Shown: positions 50,061-58,948 of the stretch, piece by piece
Numbering within the stretch: the first letter of the stretch is position 1
How the letters are laid out: each line of letters begins with the position of its first letter
Assembly (NCBI RefSeq): GCF_002086795.1
Contig: NZ_MVIM01000009.1
Coordinates: 124,001-188,000 of the forward strand
Length of the DNA: 64,000 nucleotides
Reading direction: 5' to 3'
Source of the DNA: Mycolicibacterium tusciae
GTDB lineage: Bacteria > Actinomycetota > Actinomycetes > Mycobacteriales > Mycobacteriaceae
The notes under the pieces: generated by a model
What the model was told of the DNA's origin: nothing
Database searches by the model: none
The model's input: only the letters and a program-made list of their open reading frames with translations
Program-made: the position numbers and the translations under genes

Positions 50061-50999
50061 ATGACGACGCGCAAGCCTGAACTCTCGCTGTATCTGACGA
50101 CTTTCACCGACGCGCCGCAGCACGACTGGCGTGCGACGCTGAATCTGGCCCGCTCGATGGACGTGGCGGGGGTAGACCGGCTTGTTGTATCCGATCACCT
50201 GGTGTTCGGCGAGAATCTCGAGGCGTATGCAGATCCGTCGATTGGTGGGCAGGCAGGCGGACGGCAGCCGACCGGCCCCGACGGCGCCTGGCTCGAACCG
50301 CTGACCGTTCTGACGGCGATCGCCGCCACGACCACGCGCATCAGGTTGGGCACCGCGGTCCTGCTGGCCGCATTGCGACGGCCCGCAGTCCTGGCCAAGC
50401 AACTCGCCACGCTCGATGTGTTGTCTGAAGGCCGCGTCGATCTGGGAGTCGGAGTCGGTTGGCAGCGTGAAGAGTATGAAGCCGTCGGATTGCCCTTCGA
50501 GGACCGTGGACGGCTACTCAACCACACACTCGACGTATGTCAGACGCTTTGGACACAGCAGCGGGCGTCCTATGAATCCGCCGACCTGACCTTCAATGGC
50601 ATTCACCAGATGCCCAAGCCGGTGCAACCCGGCGGCGTGCCGGTATGGATCAGTGGCACCGTCAACAACGCGGTGGCGCGCAGGATCGCTCGCTTCGGAA
50701 GTGGCTGGATCCCATGGGGTTCGGCATACACCGACCTCCCCGGTGCGATCGCCGCGATGAAGGACAAGGTGGTCGAGTTCGGCGGTGATCCCACCGATCT
50801 GCAGGTGCAGGGCGTCACCCGCGCGGTGAAGGCCGACAATGGAGCGTTCGATTACGCGGCGTCGGTGGCCGGAGTTCCAGCACTTGTCGAAGCCGGCGTC
50901 ACCGATATCCGCTTCCCGGCATCGCTGACCGTGGACCATGACCGGGCGGTCGAGGTCCTCACCCCACTCGTCGAGGCGTTCCGGGACGTGACGCGCTAG
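50061..50999 (+). CDS. LLM-class flavin-dependent oxidoreductase (F420 type)
   Basis: 312 residues, luciferase-like TIM barrel: ARSMDVAGVDRLVVSDHLVFGEN, TTTRIRLGTAVLLAALRRPAVLAKQLATLD, GRVDLGVGVGWQREEYEAVG and VPVWISGTVNNAVARRIARFG are the family blocks of the TIGR03619-like branch. ATG 50061 is preferred to the ORF beginning at 49800 because GGAGAG precedes it. Two palindromes (49813-49868) stand upstream, so this gene is probably under a TetR-type regulator that is not in the immediate surroundings. Confidence 0.92.
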   Translation: MTTRKPELSLYLTTFTDAPQHDWRATLNLARSMDVAGVDRLVVSDHLVFGENLEAYADPSIGGQAGGRQPTGPDGAWLEPLTVLTAIAATTTRIRLGTAVLLAALRRPAVLAKQLATLDVLSEGRVDLGVGVGWQREEYEAVGLPFEDRGRLLNHTLDVCQTLWTQQRASYESADLTFNGIHQMPKPVQPGGVPVWISGTVNNAVARRIARFGSGWIPWGSAYTDLPGAIAAMKDKVVEFGGDPTDLQVQGVTRAVKADNGAFDYAASVAGVPALVEAGVTDIRFPASLTVDHDRAVEVLTPLVEAFRDVTR

Positions 51000-51012
51000 G
51001 CGACCGACGGGT

Positions 51013-52587
51013 TCAGAGAATCTCTTTGATGTCATTCTTCAGCGCCTCGGCGTCGGTGCCGAACACCGCCTGGACACTGTTGCCGACCTCGATGACGCCC
51101 GCCGCGCCAAGGCTCTTCAGACGGGCTTGGTCCACCTTGTCCTTGTCGGACACGTCCACGCGCAGGCGGGTGATGCAGGCGTCCACGTTGACGAGGTTCT
51201 CCCGTCCGCCGAACGCCGCGATCACCTGCTCGGCCTTGCTGTCCGTTCTGGTGGGTGCGGCGAGCGTGGCGGTCGCGCTACCTGCCGACACCGCAGTCGA
51301 CGCATCGGCACCCTCGCCGAGGTTGGCCTGTTCCTCCGCCTCGAACTCGCCCTCGGGTTCGCGGCCCGGTGTAGCCAGGTTCCACTTCGTGATCGCGAAC
51401 CGAAACAACAGGTAGTAGATGACGAAGAAGACCACGCCCATGGCGATCAGCAGTGGGATGTTCTTCGCCGCCGGCGCGGTGCCGTACAGCAGCAGGTCGA
51501 TCAGTCCGGCTGAGAACGAGAAGCCCAGGTGTATGTCGAGCAGGTAGGCGATGGCCAGCGACAGCCCGGTGAGTACCGCGTGAATGATGTAGAGCGGGAA
51601 CGCCACGAACATGAACGCGAACTCGAGCGGTTCGGTCACGCCGGTCAGGAACGCGGTCAGTGCGGCCGCAGCCAGGATTCCGACCGCGAGCTTGCGTTGC
51701 TTCTTGTTCGCGACGTGGATCATCGCCAGCGCCGCGGCGGGCAGCCCGAACATCAGAATGGGGTAGAAGCCCGAGGTGAGGATCCCCGCGCTCGGATCAC
51801 CCGCGGCGAACCGGGTCAATTCGCCGGTGACGGCTTCACCGCCGGGCGGTTGGTAGTCGCCGTAGAGGAACCAGATATACGAGTTCGGGATGTGGTGCAG
51901 GCCGAACGGGATCAGCATCCGGTTGGCGAACCCGTACACAAACGCGCCGAGCGCGCCCGCACCGCCGATGAACTCGCCGAGACTGGTAAGGCCCGCGTCG
52001 AAGATCGGATAGAAGTAGCTCATCGCGAACGCGATGAACAGGCTCGCCAGCGACACGACGATCGGAACGAACCGCCTGCCGCCGAAGAAGCCGAGGTAGG
52101 ACGGCAACTGGATGGTGTGATAGCGGTCGAACAGCCACGCCGTCACCAGGCCGATGACGATGCCGGCGAACACGCTGTAGTTGATCTGGGCCTGCTCGCC
52201 CGCCTTGTCGAGCTCACCGGCCAGGACGATTGGTGACATGGTCTTGAAGACCGCCTCCATCACCAGGTAGCCGACGACGGCCGACAGTGCAGTGGAACCG
52301 TCGGCTTTCCTGGCGAAACCGATCGCCACACCCACGGCGAACAGCAGCGGCAGGTTGCTGAAGAGGGCATCGCCCGCCGCGCTCATGGCCTTGAAGAAGT
52401 CGCCGATGACGGGGGTTTCGATTCGGCCCAGCAGGTCGGGCTGACCGAGCCGGAGCAGGATGCCTGCCGCGGGCAGGACCGCGATCGGCAGCATCAGGCT
52501 CTTGCCCAGGCGCTGCAACTGCGCAAATCCCGGGAAGCGAAGACCCGACTTCGCCTGTGTACCGGCGGGTTTCGATGTGTCGCTCAT
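51013..52587 (-). CDS. nagE: PTS EIICB, N-acetylglucosamine/glucose type
   Basis: 524 residues: EIIC membrane part (about 15-395, about ten helices, with GFFGGRRFVPI, PFGLHHIPNSYIWF, TGVTEPLEFAFMFVAFPLY) followed by a linker and EIIB (about 445-520) with the phosphorylated cysteine in NVDACITRLRVDV. It imports a sugar while phosphorylating it, using HPr and EIIA. The adjacent divergent genes encode EIIA, NagB and NagA, so N-acetylglucosamine is the best guess. GGAGGT lies 9 bases before the ATG. It is missing in M. tuberculosis-type species as far as I recall. Confidence 0.93.
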   Translation of the reverse strand: MSDTSKPAGTQAKSGLRFPGFAQLQRLGKSLMLPIAVLPAAGILLRLGQPDLLGRIETPVIGDFFKAMSAAGDALFSNLPLLFAVGVAIGFARKADGSTALSAVVGYLVMEAVFKTMSPIVLAGELDKAGEQAQINYSVFAGIVIGLVTAWLFDRYHTIQLPSYLGFFGGRRFVPIVVSLASLFIAFAMSYFYPIFDAGLTSLGEFIGGAGALGAFVYGFANRMLIPFGLHHIPNSYIWFLYGDYQPPGGEAVTGELTRFAAGDPSAGILTSGFYPILMFGLPAAALAMIHVANKKQRKLAVGILAAAALTAFLTGVTEPLEFAFMFVAFPLYIIHAVLTGLSLAIAYLLDIHLGFSFSAGLIDLLLYGTAPAAKNIPLLIAMGVVFFVIYYLLFRFAITKWNLATPGREPEGEFEAEEQANLGEGADASTAVSAGSATATLAAPTRTDSKAEQVIAAFGGRENLVNVDACITRLRVDVSDKDKVDQARLKSLGAAGVIEVGNSVQAVFGTDAEALKNDIKEIL

Positions 52588-52721
52588 CTAGTTCAGACCT
52601 CCTCTGCCCCAATCGCGTAAGCCGTCGAAGCTCAGCGGAAGCTTAGAGGAAACGCCGAAGTCCAGCCTCTCTTTCCGGCACGCTCGTATTGTTGGTGCGC
52701 ACGAGCAGAAGGAGTCTCGAC

Positions 52722-53192
52722 GTGGGTACGACTCAGGTCTTCGCGCCGGTCGGCGGCCGTGCAGTTCCGCTCACCGAGGTGCCCGATCCGGTGTTCTCGG
52801 CAGGCATGGTGGGCCACGGCGCAGCTGTCGACCCTCCGCACGAGATGATCGAGGCGGTCGCGCCGGTCAGCGGGAGACTGCTCAAACTGATGCCGCACGC
52901 CTACGTCGTCATGACCCCGGACAACGTCGGCGTGCTGGTCCACCTCGGCCTGGACACCGTTCAGCTGAAGGGTGACGGCTTCACGGCCCATCTGAGCCAA
53001 GGTGACAGTGTCACCGCCGGCCAGGTGGTCATCACCTATGACGTCGCGTCGGTCGTGGCGAAAGGACTCAATCCGATCGTCCCCGTCGTCGTGATGGACG
53101 AACGCGAACCGGACAATATAGTTCCTGCCGAAGCGGTCCTTGAGGGCGCGCAGATTCCCTCCGGCGCAAAACTTTTCATTGCGAACAAATAG
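52722..53192 (+). CDS. crr: PTS EIIA component (Crr type)
   Basis: 156 residues. The EIIA-Glc fold contains VGHGAAVDPPHEMIEAVAPVSG and the phosphorylated histidine in GVLVHLGLDTVQLKG. GTG 52722 is chosen because AGAAGGAG lies 8 bases upstream. It is divergent from the EIICB gene and immediately followed by nagB with no gap. Phosphoryl transfer from HPr to EIIB is expected; ptsI and ptsH are not in this window. Confidence 0.93.
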   Translation: MGTTQVFAPVGGRAVPLTEVPDPVFSAGMVGHGAAVDPPHEMIEAVAPVSGRLLKLMPHAYVVMTPDNVGVLVHLGLDTVQLKGDGFTAHLSQGDSVTAGQVVITYDVASVVAKGLNPIVPVVVMDEREPDNIVPAEAVLEGAQIPSGAKLFIANK

Positions 53193-53978
53193 ATGGAAGT
53201 CATCATCCTGCAGGATGCCGCCGAGATCGGCGCCGTCGGTGCCGACGCGGTGGCTGCGCTGCTCGATCGAAAACCGGAGGCAGTCCTCGGGCTGGCCACC
53301 GGATCATCGCCGCTGGCGATCTACGACGAGCTCGCGCGTCGCTGCGACAGCGGAACGGTCTCCTTCCGTGGAGCACGCGGCTTCACACTCGACGAGTACG
53401 TCGGCCTGCCCGCCGAGCATCCGCAGCGCTATCGCAATGTCATTGACGAAGTCTTCGTCTGCAAAGTCGACTTCGCCCCCGGTGCGGTCCAAGGACCCGA
53501 TGGGCTCGCCGCCGACATCCCCGCCGCATGCGCGGAGTACGAGGCCGCCATCCGCGACGCCGGCGGTGTCGATCTGCAGATCCTCGGCATCGGCACGGAT
53601 GGGCACATCGCCTTCAACGAGCCCGGTTCCTCGTTGGGATCACGCACCCGTATCAAGACGCTGACCAGACAGACCCGGGTTGACAATGCCCGCTTTTTCG
53701 GCGGTGATGTCGACGCGGTGCCGACCCACTGCCTCACGCAGGGGCTGGCCACCATATTGGAGGCCAGTCACCTGATTCTGGTGGCGACGGGCCGGCAGAA
53801 GGCAGAAGCCGTGCATCAGCTCGTCGAGGGCCCGGTCAGCGCGATGTGGCCCGCGACGATATTGCAGCTCCACCCGCATGTCACGGTGCTGTTGGACGGG
53901 GCGGCGGCCCAACGGCTGCAGCTCGTCGACTACTACCGCGAGACATACCGTTCCAAACCCGAATGGCAGGGCATCTGA
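53193..53978 (+). CDS. nagB: Glucosamine-6-phosphate deaminase
   Basis: 261 residues with ATGSSPLAIYDELARR, LDEYVGL, GIGTDGHIAFNEPG and ATGRQKAEAVHQLVEG, the NagB signature including the catalytic Asp/His residues. It converts glucosamine 6-phosphate to fructose 6-phosphate and ammonia. Its ATG directly follows the crr stop codon, and nagA begins right after its stop, so the three genes are one operon. Confidence 0.96.
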   Translation: MEVIILQDAAEIGAVGADAVAALLDRKPEAVLGLATGSSPLAIYDELARRCDSGTVSFRGARGFTLDEYVGLPAEHPQRYRNVIDEVFVCKVDFAPGAVQGPDGLAADIPAACAEYEAAIRDAGGVDLQILGIGTDGHIAFNEPGSSLGSRTRIKTLTRQTRVDNARFFGGDVDAVPTHCLTQGLATILEASHLILVATGRQKAEAVHQLVEGPVSAMWPATILQLHPHVTVLLDGAAAQRLQLVDYYRETYRSKPEWQGI

Positions 53979-55124
53979 GTGCTACTGACGGCCGACACCC
54001 TGTTAACAGGACGAGAGTTGTTGCGGCCCGGATGGATTGAGATATCCGGTGACCGTATCGATGCGGTCGGTGCCGGAGCCCCACCGCGTGTAGCAGACGG
54101 CGCTCTCGGCGGCGTGACTGTGGTGCCGGGGTTCGTCGACACGCACGTCCACGGTGGGGGAGGGACGAATTTCTCTACGGCCGCGCGCACCGATACGTCA
54201 ACGGCCGTCGACTTCCACCGTAGGCACGGCACCACGTCGTTGGTCGCGTCGTTGGTCACCGCCGCCCCCGATGACTTACTGCATCAGGTAACCGGATTGG
54301 CAGCTGATGTTCGTGACGGCTTGCTCGACGGGATTCACCTCGAGGGTCCTTGGCTCTCGACGGTGCGGTGCGGTGCACATCAACCCGCCCTGATGCGCGA
54401 CCCCGACCCTGCCGAGATCGACCGTGTGCTGGAGGCCGCCGCGGGGACCGTACGCATGATCACCATCGCACCGGAACGCCATGGGGCACTCGCGGCGATC
54501 GAGCGGATCGTCGACAGGGGCGTGGTGGCCGCGGTGGGGCACACCGAAGCGACCTACGACCAGACCCGCGCAGCGATCGCGGCGGGTGCGACGGTGGCCA
54601 CGCACCTATTCAACGCGATGCGTCCGATCAACACCCGTGAGCCCGGCCCGGTTATCGCGCTTCTGGAAGATCCCCGCGTCACGGTCGAACTGATCACCGA
54701 CGGTGTGCACGTCGATCCTGCGCTTTACCGCCATGTCTCGCGAAGCACGGGACCAGACCGGGTGTCCTTGATCACCGATGCGATCTCAGCAGCCGGAATG
54801 AGTGACGGCACATATCATCTCGGTTCGCTCGCGGTGGAGGTCGTGGACCGAGTGGCGCGTGTGGCCGGAACACAGACCATCGCGGGCAGTACGGCGACCA
54901 TGGATCACCAGTTCAGATTCGCCGTGAAGCACAGCGGGCTCGACCGCGACGGGGCGCTGATCGCTGCGGTACGTCAAGCGTCGATCAACCCGGCCCGCGC
55001 GCTTGGTCTTCCTGCCACGGGACTCTTTGCCGGGGGCACCGCCGATCTGGTGGTCCTCGACACCGACCTCGCGGTGACCGGGGTGTTGCGCCAGGGGGCG
55101 TGGGTGCTTACGCCGAACGTGTAG
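53979..55124 (+). CDS. nagA: N-acetylglucosamine-6-phosphate deacetylase
   Basis: 381 residues, amidohydrolase superfamily: VDTHVHGGGG, HLEGPW, VGHTEATYDQ, HLFNAM, LITDGVHVDP and ITDAISAAG hold the metal ligands and catalytic residues. It removes acetate from GlcNAc 6-phosphate before NagB acts. GTG 53979 follows the nagB stop without a gap. A hairpin at 55127-55158 follows. Confidence 0.95.
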   Translation: MLLTADTLLTGRELLRPGWIEISGDRIDAVGAGAPPRVADGALGGVTVVPGFVDTHVHGGGGTNFSTAARTDTSTAVDFHRRHGTTSLVASLVTAAPDDLLHQVTGLAADVRDGLLDGIHLEGPWLSTVRCGAHQPALMRDPDPAEIDRVLEAAAGTVRMITIAPERHGALAAIERIVDRGVVAAVGHTEATYDQTRAAIAAGATVATHLFNAMRPINTREPGPVIALLEDPRVTVELITDGVHVDPALYRHVSRSTGPDRVSLITDAISAAGMSDGTYHLGSLAVEVVDRVARVAGTQTIAGSTATMDHQFRFAVKHSGLDRDGALIAAVRQASINPARALGLPATGLFAGGTADLVVLDTDLAVTGVLRQGAWVLTPNV

Positions 55125-55126
55125 CC

Positions 55127-55158
55127 ACTGCGCGAGATTTTGCGCTGCTCCTCGCAGT
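55127..55158. terminator. Hairpin between nagA and the TetR gene
   Basis: ACTGCG-c-GAG pairs with CTC-ct-CGCAGT (55127-55136 with 55148-55158) around an 11-base loop, in the convergent gap. No T-run is visible. Confidence 0.45.
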
Positions 55159-55162
55159 AGTT

Positions 55163-55765
55163 TCACACTCGGCGAATCCGAGGCTGTGGTGCGAAGCCCC
55201 GTACAGCATGCGATCGGATGAACTCGGCGACGACCTTGGCGTCGTCCATGTTCAACGTAGACGACGGAGTGCTGAACAACGAGAAGAGCATCCGTGCATA
55301 CCATTCGCCTGCGGCGGCAACGTCGAGATCTTTGCGCACCTCGCCGGTGAGTTTTGCCGCGGCGAGATACGGCGCAAGAAACTCGGTGCATTCACGTAGA
55401 AGGACTGCGGCATTCTTCGTCAGCAGCAGGCTCACCTCGTCGACGTCGAAATAGTCCTCTGGCTCGATGAACCGCCGGGCATTGGTGACGAAAACTCCTG
55501 CGAGAACCAGCTGTTCCTCGAGCGTCGCGCCCTTGCGCATTGCGGTGGCCATCTCGCGGTAGAACTTCTGTGAGGCACCCTCTGCGCAGGCCTCGACGAT
55601 GGCGGCCTTGTCGCGGAAGTATTCATAGACGGTGCTTCGCGAGACATCGGCCGTGCGCGCTATGTCGACGACGGTCGTCTTGTCCAGGCCATGCCGACGG
55701 AAACAGTCGAACGCAGACTCGATGATGAGCTCGCGCGTGTCGGTCGCTGTCGTCTCGGTGGTCAC
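55163..55765 (-). CDS. TetR-family transcriptional regulator
   Basis: 200 residues: HTH at about 25-55 (TVVDIARTADVSRSTVYEYF) and a helical ligand domain with RRFIEPEDYFDVDEV. It lies 10 bases downstream of the Ltp2-like gene on the same strand, as the last gene of the P450/beta-oxidation operon. It may bind the palindrome at 61937-61957 before the first gene (inference), sensing a CoA ester. Confidence 0.92.
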   Translation of the reverse strand: MTTETTATDTRELIIESAFDCFRRHGLDKTTVVDIARTADVSRSTVYEYFRDKAAIVEACAEGASQKFYREMATAMRKGATLEEQLVLAGVFVTNARRFIEPEDYFDVDEVSLLLTKNAAVLLRECTEFLAPYLAAAKLTGEVRKDLDVAAAGEWYARMLFSLFSTPSSTLNMDDAKVVAEFIRSHAVRGFAPQPRIRRV

Positions 55766-55775
55766 GGCAGCTGTA

Positions 55776-56942
55776 TCAATCGGCCGGCGACAGTATCAGC
55801 GCGCTGGTGGGCACGCCCGTTCCCGATGTCACCAAGACGTTGTGAACGTCTTCGACCTGGTTGTGAGAGGTTCCGCGCACCTGCCGGACACCTTCGGTAA
55901 TTCCGTTCATCCCGTGGATGTATGCCTCGCCGAGCAGCCCGCCGTTGGTGTTGATCGGCAATTCGCCACCGAGCGAGAGGCGATCCACGGTGACGAAGTC
56001 TTTCGCTTCGCCGCGACCGCAGAAGCCCAGTTCTTCGAGTTGGGCGAATACGAACGGCGTGAAGTGGTCATATAGGAACGCCGTTTGTATGTCGGTGGGC
56101 TTGAGCCCCGAGTCTCGCCAGAGCTTTTCGGCGACGACACCCATCTCAGGAAGACCGGTGATGTCATTGCGGTAGTAGCTCGTCATCATTTCGCCATCCG
56201 CCGCGGCGCCTTGCACCGCGGCGGTGATCACGGCGGGTGGACGCGGAAGGTCGCGCGCCCGCTCGGCGGTGGTGACGACCAAAGCGACGCCACCGTCACT
56301 CTCCTGACAACAATCGAGAAGCCGCAGAACGGGTTCTATGACCCACCGCGAGCTCTGGTGATCCTCGATCGTGATCGGCCGCTCGTAGAACCACGCATCG
56401 GGGTTGCGCGCCGCATGGGCACGGTCGACCACGGAGATCCTGCCGAAGTCTGCGTTGGTGACCCCGTAGGTCGACATATACCGCTGGGCGTGCAAAGCCA
56501 CCCAGGCCGCGGGCGTCAACAATCCGAACGGTGCGTAGTTCGCCATGAACATCGGCGTCTCGGCAGTGGGCCTCGAAGTCGCACCACCAAAACGGAATCC
56601 CGAGCGTTCGTTGAATGCTCGATAGCATACGACGGCATCGGCGGTACCGGTCGCCACTGCCATCGCAGCTTGCACGACGGTGCCTGCCGCCGCGCCGCCG
56701 CCATGATGCACCCTGCTGAAAAAGGTGAGATCGCCGATCCCGACGTTGCGAGCGATATCGATCTCGTCACTCGAGTCCATCGTGAACGTGACCATGCCGT
56801 CGATGCCACTGGGCCGTAGGCCAGCGTCATCGATCGCGGCTTTGACTGCCTCACAAGCAAGTTGGAGTTCGCTTCGGCCGGATTCCTTCGAAAACTCGGT
56901 CTGCCCGATTCCGGCGATCGCAGCCTTCCCGCTCAGGCTCAT
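55776..56942 (-). CDS. Ltp2-like thiolase-fold retro-aldolase
   Basis: 388 residues, close in size to Ltp2 (Rv3540c, 386 aa). Segments GIGQTEFSKESGRSELQLACEA, VHHGGGAAAGTVVQAAMAV, NAGGx-like WYPTA and AFLYDHFTPFVFAQLEELGFCG are in register with the Ltp family. Ltp2 with the DUF35 part of ChsH2 splits off propionyl-CoA from the 22-hydroxy-steroid-CoA in M. tuberculosis. Its ATG overlaps the MaoC gene's stop (ATGA). Confidence 0.85.
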   Translation of the reverse strand: MSLSGKAAIAGIGQTEFSKESGRSELQLACEAVKAAIDDAGLRPSGIDGMVTFTMDSSDEIDIARNVGIGDLTFFSRVHHGGGAAAGTVVQAAMAVATGTADAVVCYRAFNERSGFRFGGATSRPTAETPMFMANYAPFGLLTPAAWVALHAQRYMSTYGVTNADFGRISVVDRAHAARNPDAWFYERPITIEDHQSSRWVIEPVLRLLDCCQESDGGVALVVTTAERARDLPRPPAVITAAVQGAAADGEMMTSYYRNDITGLPEMGVVAEKLWRDSGLKPTDIQTAFLYDHFTPFVFAQLEELGFCGRGEAKDFVTVDRLSLGGELPINTNGGLLGEAYIHGMNGITEGVRQVRGTSHNQVEDVHNVLVTSGTGVPTSALILSPAD

Positions 56943-57406
56943 TGCTCGCCGACCCGATTCTCGAGCAGGCTGAGCGTCGCCATTCCGGACACGTGGTCAC
57001 CGAGACTGTTCGATCCCTTGAACGCGATCTCGACCAAGCCCTCGCCCTCGGCGCCCGCGGACGTGCCGGTCACCGTGCCGGTGAAGCGAAGCGGATCGTT
57101 GGGGAACGACGGTACGCCCAATCGGATCGACAGTTTCTTGACCATCGCTTCGGGTCCCGCCCAGTCGGTGAGGAACTTCGTGCACAACCCGTTGGTGGTC
57201 AGGATGTTCATGAACATGTTCGGCGATCCCTGCTGCTTCGCGAACTCGGGATCGTGGTGCACCGGCATGAAGTCACGAGAGGCGATCGCCCCCGCGACGA
57301 TTACCGTCGCGGTGACCGGGACCTCCATCGGTGTGACCTCGTCGCCGGAGTTGATGTCACGCCAGTCCAAGGTGGTGCGGGATCGCCGAGAATTCACCGT
57401 AGTCAT
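56939..57406 (-). CDS. MaoC-type enoyl-CoA hydratase (ChsH1-like)
   Basis: 155 residues, single hotdog fold with FMPVHHDPEFAKQQG as the hydratase-like His motif and NMFMNILTTNGLCTKFL. In M. tuberculosis ChsH1 (Rv3541c) pairs with ChsH2 as a hydratase for the side-chain enoyl-CoA. GAAGGAG precedes ATG 57406 and the gap to the next upstream gene is 12 bases. Confidence 0.88.
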   Translation of the reverse strand: MTTVNSRRSRTTLDWRDINSGDEVTPMEVPVTATVIVAGAIASRDFMPVHHDPEFAKQQGSPNMFMNILTTNGLCTKFLTDWAGPEAMVKKLSIRLGVPSFPNDPLRFTGTVTGTSAGAEGEGLVEIAFKGSNSLGDHVSGMATLSLLENRVGEQ

Positions 57407-57418
57407 GGATCTCCTTCG

Positions 57419-58522
57419 TCAGTACGCAGCGCCGAGGCGCGCCAGCTGCTGGGTGGCCGAACCGAGTGTGAGCTCGTTGTGCTTGGCCCACAGGAAGTAA
57501 CGGAACAACGGATAAGTGGTGTCGATGCCGATCCCACCGTGCACCTGCTGGGCGGTTGCCACGACCCGTGCACCCGCCTCTGCCGCCCAGAATTTCGCGA
57601 TGCTCGCCTCACGGACCGCCTGTCGTCCCTCGCCAAGCAGCCAGGCCGCCTGCCACGTCGTCCAGCGGATGGCCTCGACATCGATGAAGGCGTCGGCCAT
57701 GCGCTGTTGTACCGCCTGGAAGCTTCCGATCGGGCGGCCGAACTGCTCGCGCTCCGTGGTGTAGGACGCCGCCATGCGCAACGCGCGCTCTGTCACCCCG
57801 AGTTGAATCGCGCACAAGCCGACCAGCCCGCGGGTGTGCATCGACTCGACGATCTCGCGGCCATCACCGGCCAGGCAGCCATCATCCACAACCCTTGCAC
57901 CATCGAGAAACACATCCGCATACGGCTCACCGTTGGTGGTATCCACCGGTCGGATCTCGACGCCGCCGGCATTCGCGTCGAGTAGGAAGACGCCGGCGTT
58001 TTCTCCGTCGATCGTGGCCGGGATCAGGATCGTTTGCGCGAGCTGAGCCGCTGGCACCAGCTCCTTGCTGCCGTCCAGCCGCCACCCATCGCCGTCGCGA
58101 CGTGCGGATGTTGCCGGTGCGGTCGGATCGGAACGCGCAGGCTCGGCCACTGCGGCGGTCAGTATGCGCTCGCCGGTGACTACGTCGCGTAGGTAGTGTC
58201 TGCGCTGGCTGGCGTCGCCGTACCGTGCGATGGTGTCAGCGCCGAGGAGCAGGGTGGCGTAAAGGGGTACGGGCGCGACGCTGGCGCCCAGTTCGGCGAG
58301 CAGCAGCGCCAATTCGAGGAAGCCGTGCCCTGTCCCTCCGACGTCCTCGGGCAACGCAATTCCCAGCAGGTCCGCTTTCGCAAGCTCTTGCCACAGTGCC
58401 GCGTCGTAGCGAACGTCGCCGGCTTCCAGTTCAGTCAGACGTGTTGGTGTGGAACGGTGTTCGAACAATTGACGCGCGACCTTCGCGATCGTCTCCTGTT
58501 CTTCGGTGAATGTGAAGTCCAT
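57419..58522 (-). CDS. Acyl-CoA dehydrogenase, FadE28/ChsE1-like subunit
   Basis: 367 residues with acyl-CoA dehydrogenase layout but short and somewhat diverged, like FadE28: DFTFTEEQETIAKVARQLFEH, EREQFGRPIGSFQAVQQRMAD and VHGGIGIDTTYPLFRYF. In M. tuberculosis FadE28 and FadE29 form an alpha2beta2 enzyme on a steroid side-chain CoA. The partner here is the gene at 59529-60728. Order differs from the Mtb operon, where the two fadE genes are adjacent. Confidence 0.85.
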   Translation of the reverse strand: MDFTFTEEQETIAKVARQLFEHRSTPTRLTELEAGDVRYDAALWQELAKADLLGIALPEDVGGTGHGFLELALLLAELGASVAPVPLYATLLLGADTIARYGDASQRRHYLRDVVTGERILTAAVAEPARSDPTAPATSARRDGDGWRLDGSKELVPAAQLAQTILIPATIDGENAGVFLLDANAGGVEIRPVDTTNGEPYADVFLDGARVVDDGCLAGDGREIVESMHTRGLVGLCAIQLGVTERALRMAASYTTEREQFGRPIGSFQAVQQRMADAFIDVEAIRWTTWQAAWLLGEGRQAVREASIAKFWAAEAGARVVATAQQVHGGIGIDTTYPLFRYFLWAKHNELTLGSATQQLARLGAAY

Positions 58523-58537
58523 GTGCCGGCGACCCGT

Positions 58538-58948
58538 CTACCGTGCCGGACGGAATTGGTGTAGGACGAGTTGGCTGTCGCCGAGCGTGTCGAACGTCTG
58601 ATAGATGACTTCGATCGGCATACCGACTCGGACATCGTCAGGAGCGATCTCGCACAGGTTGGATACCAGCCGCACACCTTCATCGAGTTCGACGAGCACG
58701 ACGATGTACGGATACTCCATCAGCGGCATCGGCGGATGCTGCGGCATCACGTAGCTGTAAACGGTGCCGCGGCCCGAGGATTCGACAGTGTCCCATTCCA
58801 ATGAGTTGCATCCCGGACACATCGGGCGTGCGGGCTGGCGCAATGCCTGACAGCCTGTGCATCGCTGGATCAGCAGCTTGTGATCACGGAGCCCATCCCA
58901 GAAGAACTGGTTGTCGGGACTGATCGTCGGTGCGAGTCGTGTCGCCAT
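58538..58948 (-). CDS. DUF35 OB-fold protein (ChsH2 C-terminal half as a separate gene)
   Basis: 136 residues: zinc ribbon (CTGCQALRQPARPMCPGCN) then OB-fold (GRGTVYSYVMPQHPP, IVVLVELDEGVRLVSNL). In M. tuberculosis this domain is the C-terminal half of ChsH2 and binds Ltp2. Its ATG overlaps the stop of the following upstream MaoC gene by one base, so the split pair is translationally coupled. Confidence 0.88.
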   Translation of the reverse strand: MATRLAPTISPDNQFFWDGLRDHKLLIQRCTGCQALRQPARPMCPGCNSLEWDTVESSGRGTVYSYVMPQHPPMPLMEYPYIVVLVELDEGVRLVSNLCEIAPDDVRVGMPIEVIYQTFDTLGDSQLVLHQFRPAR

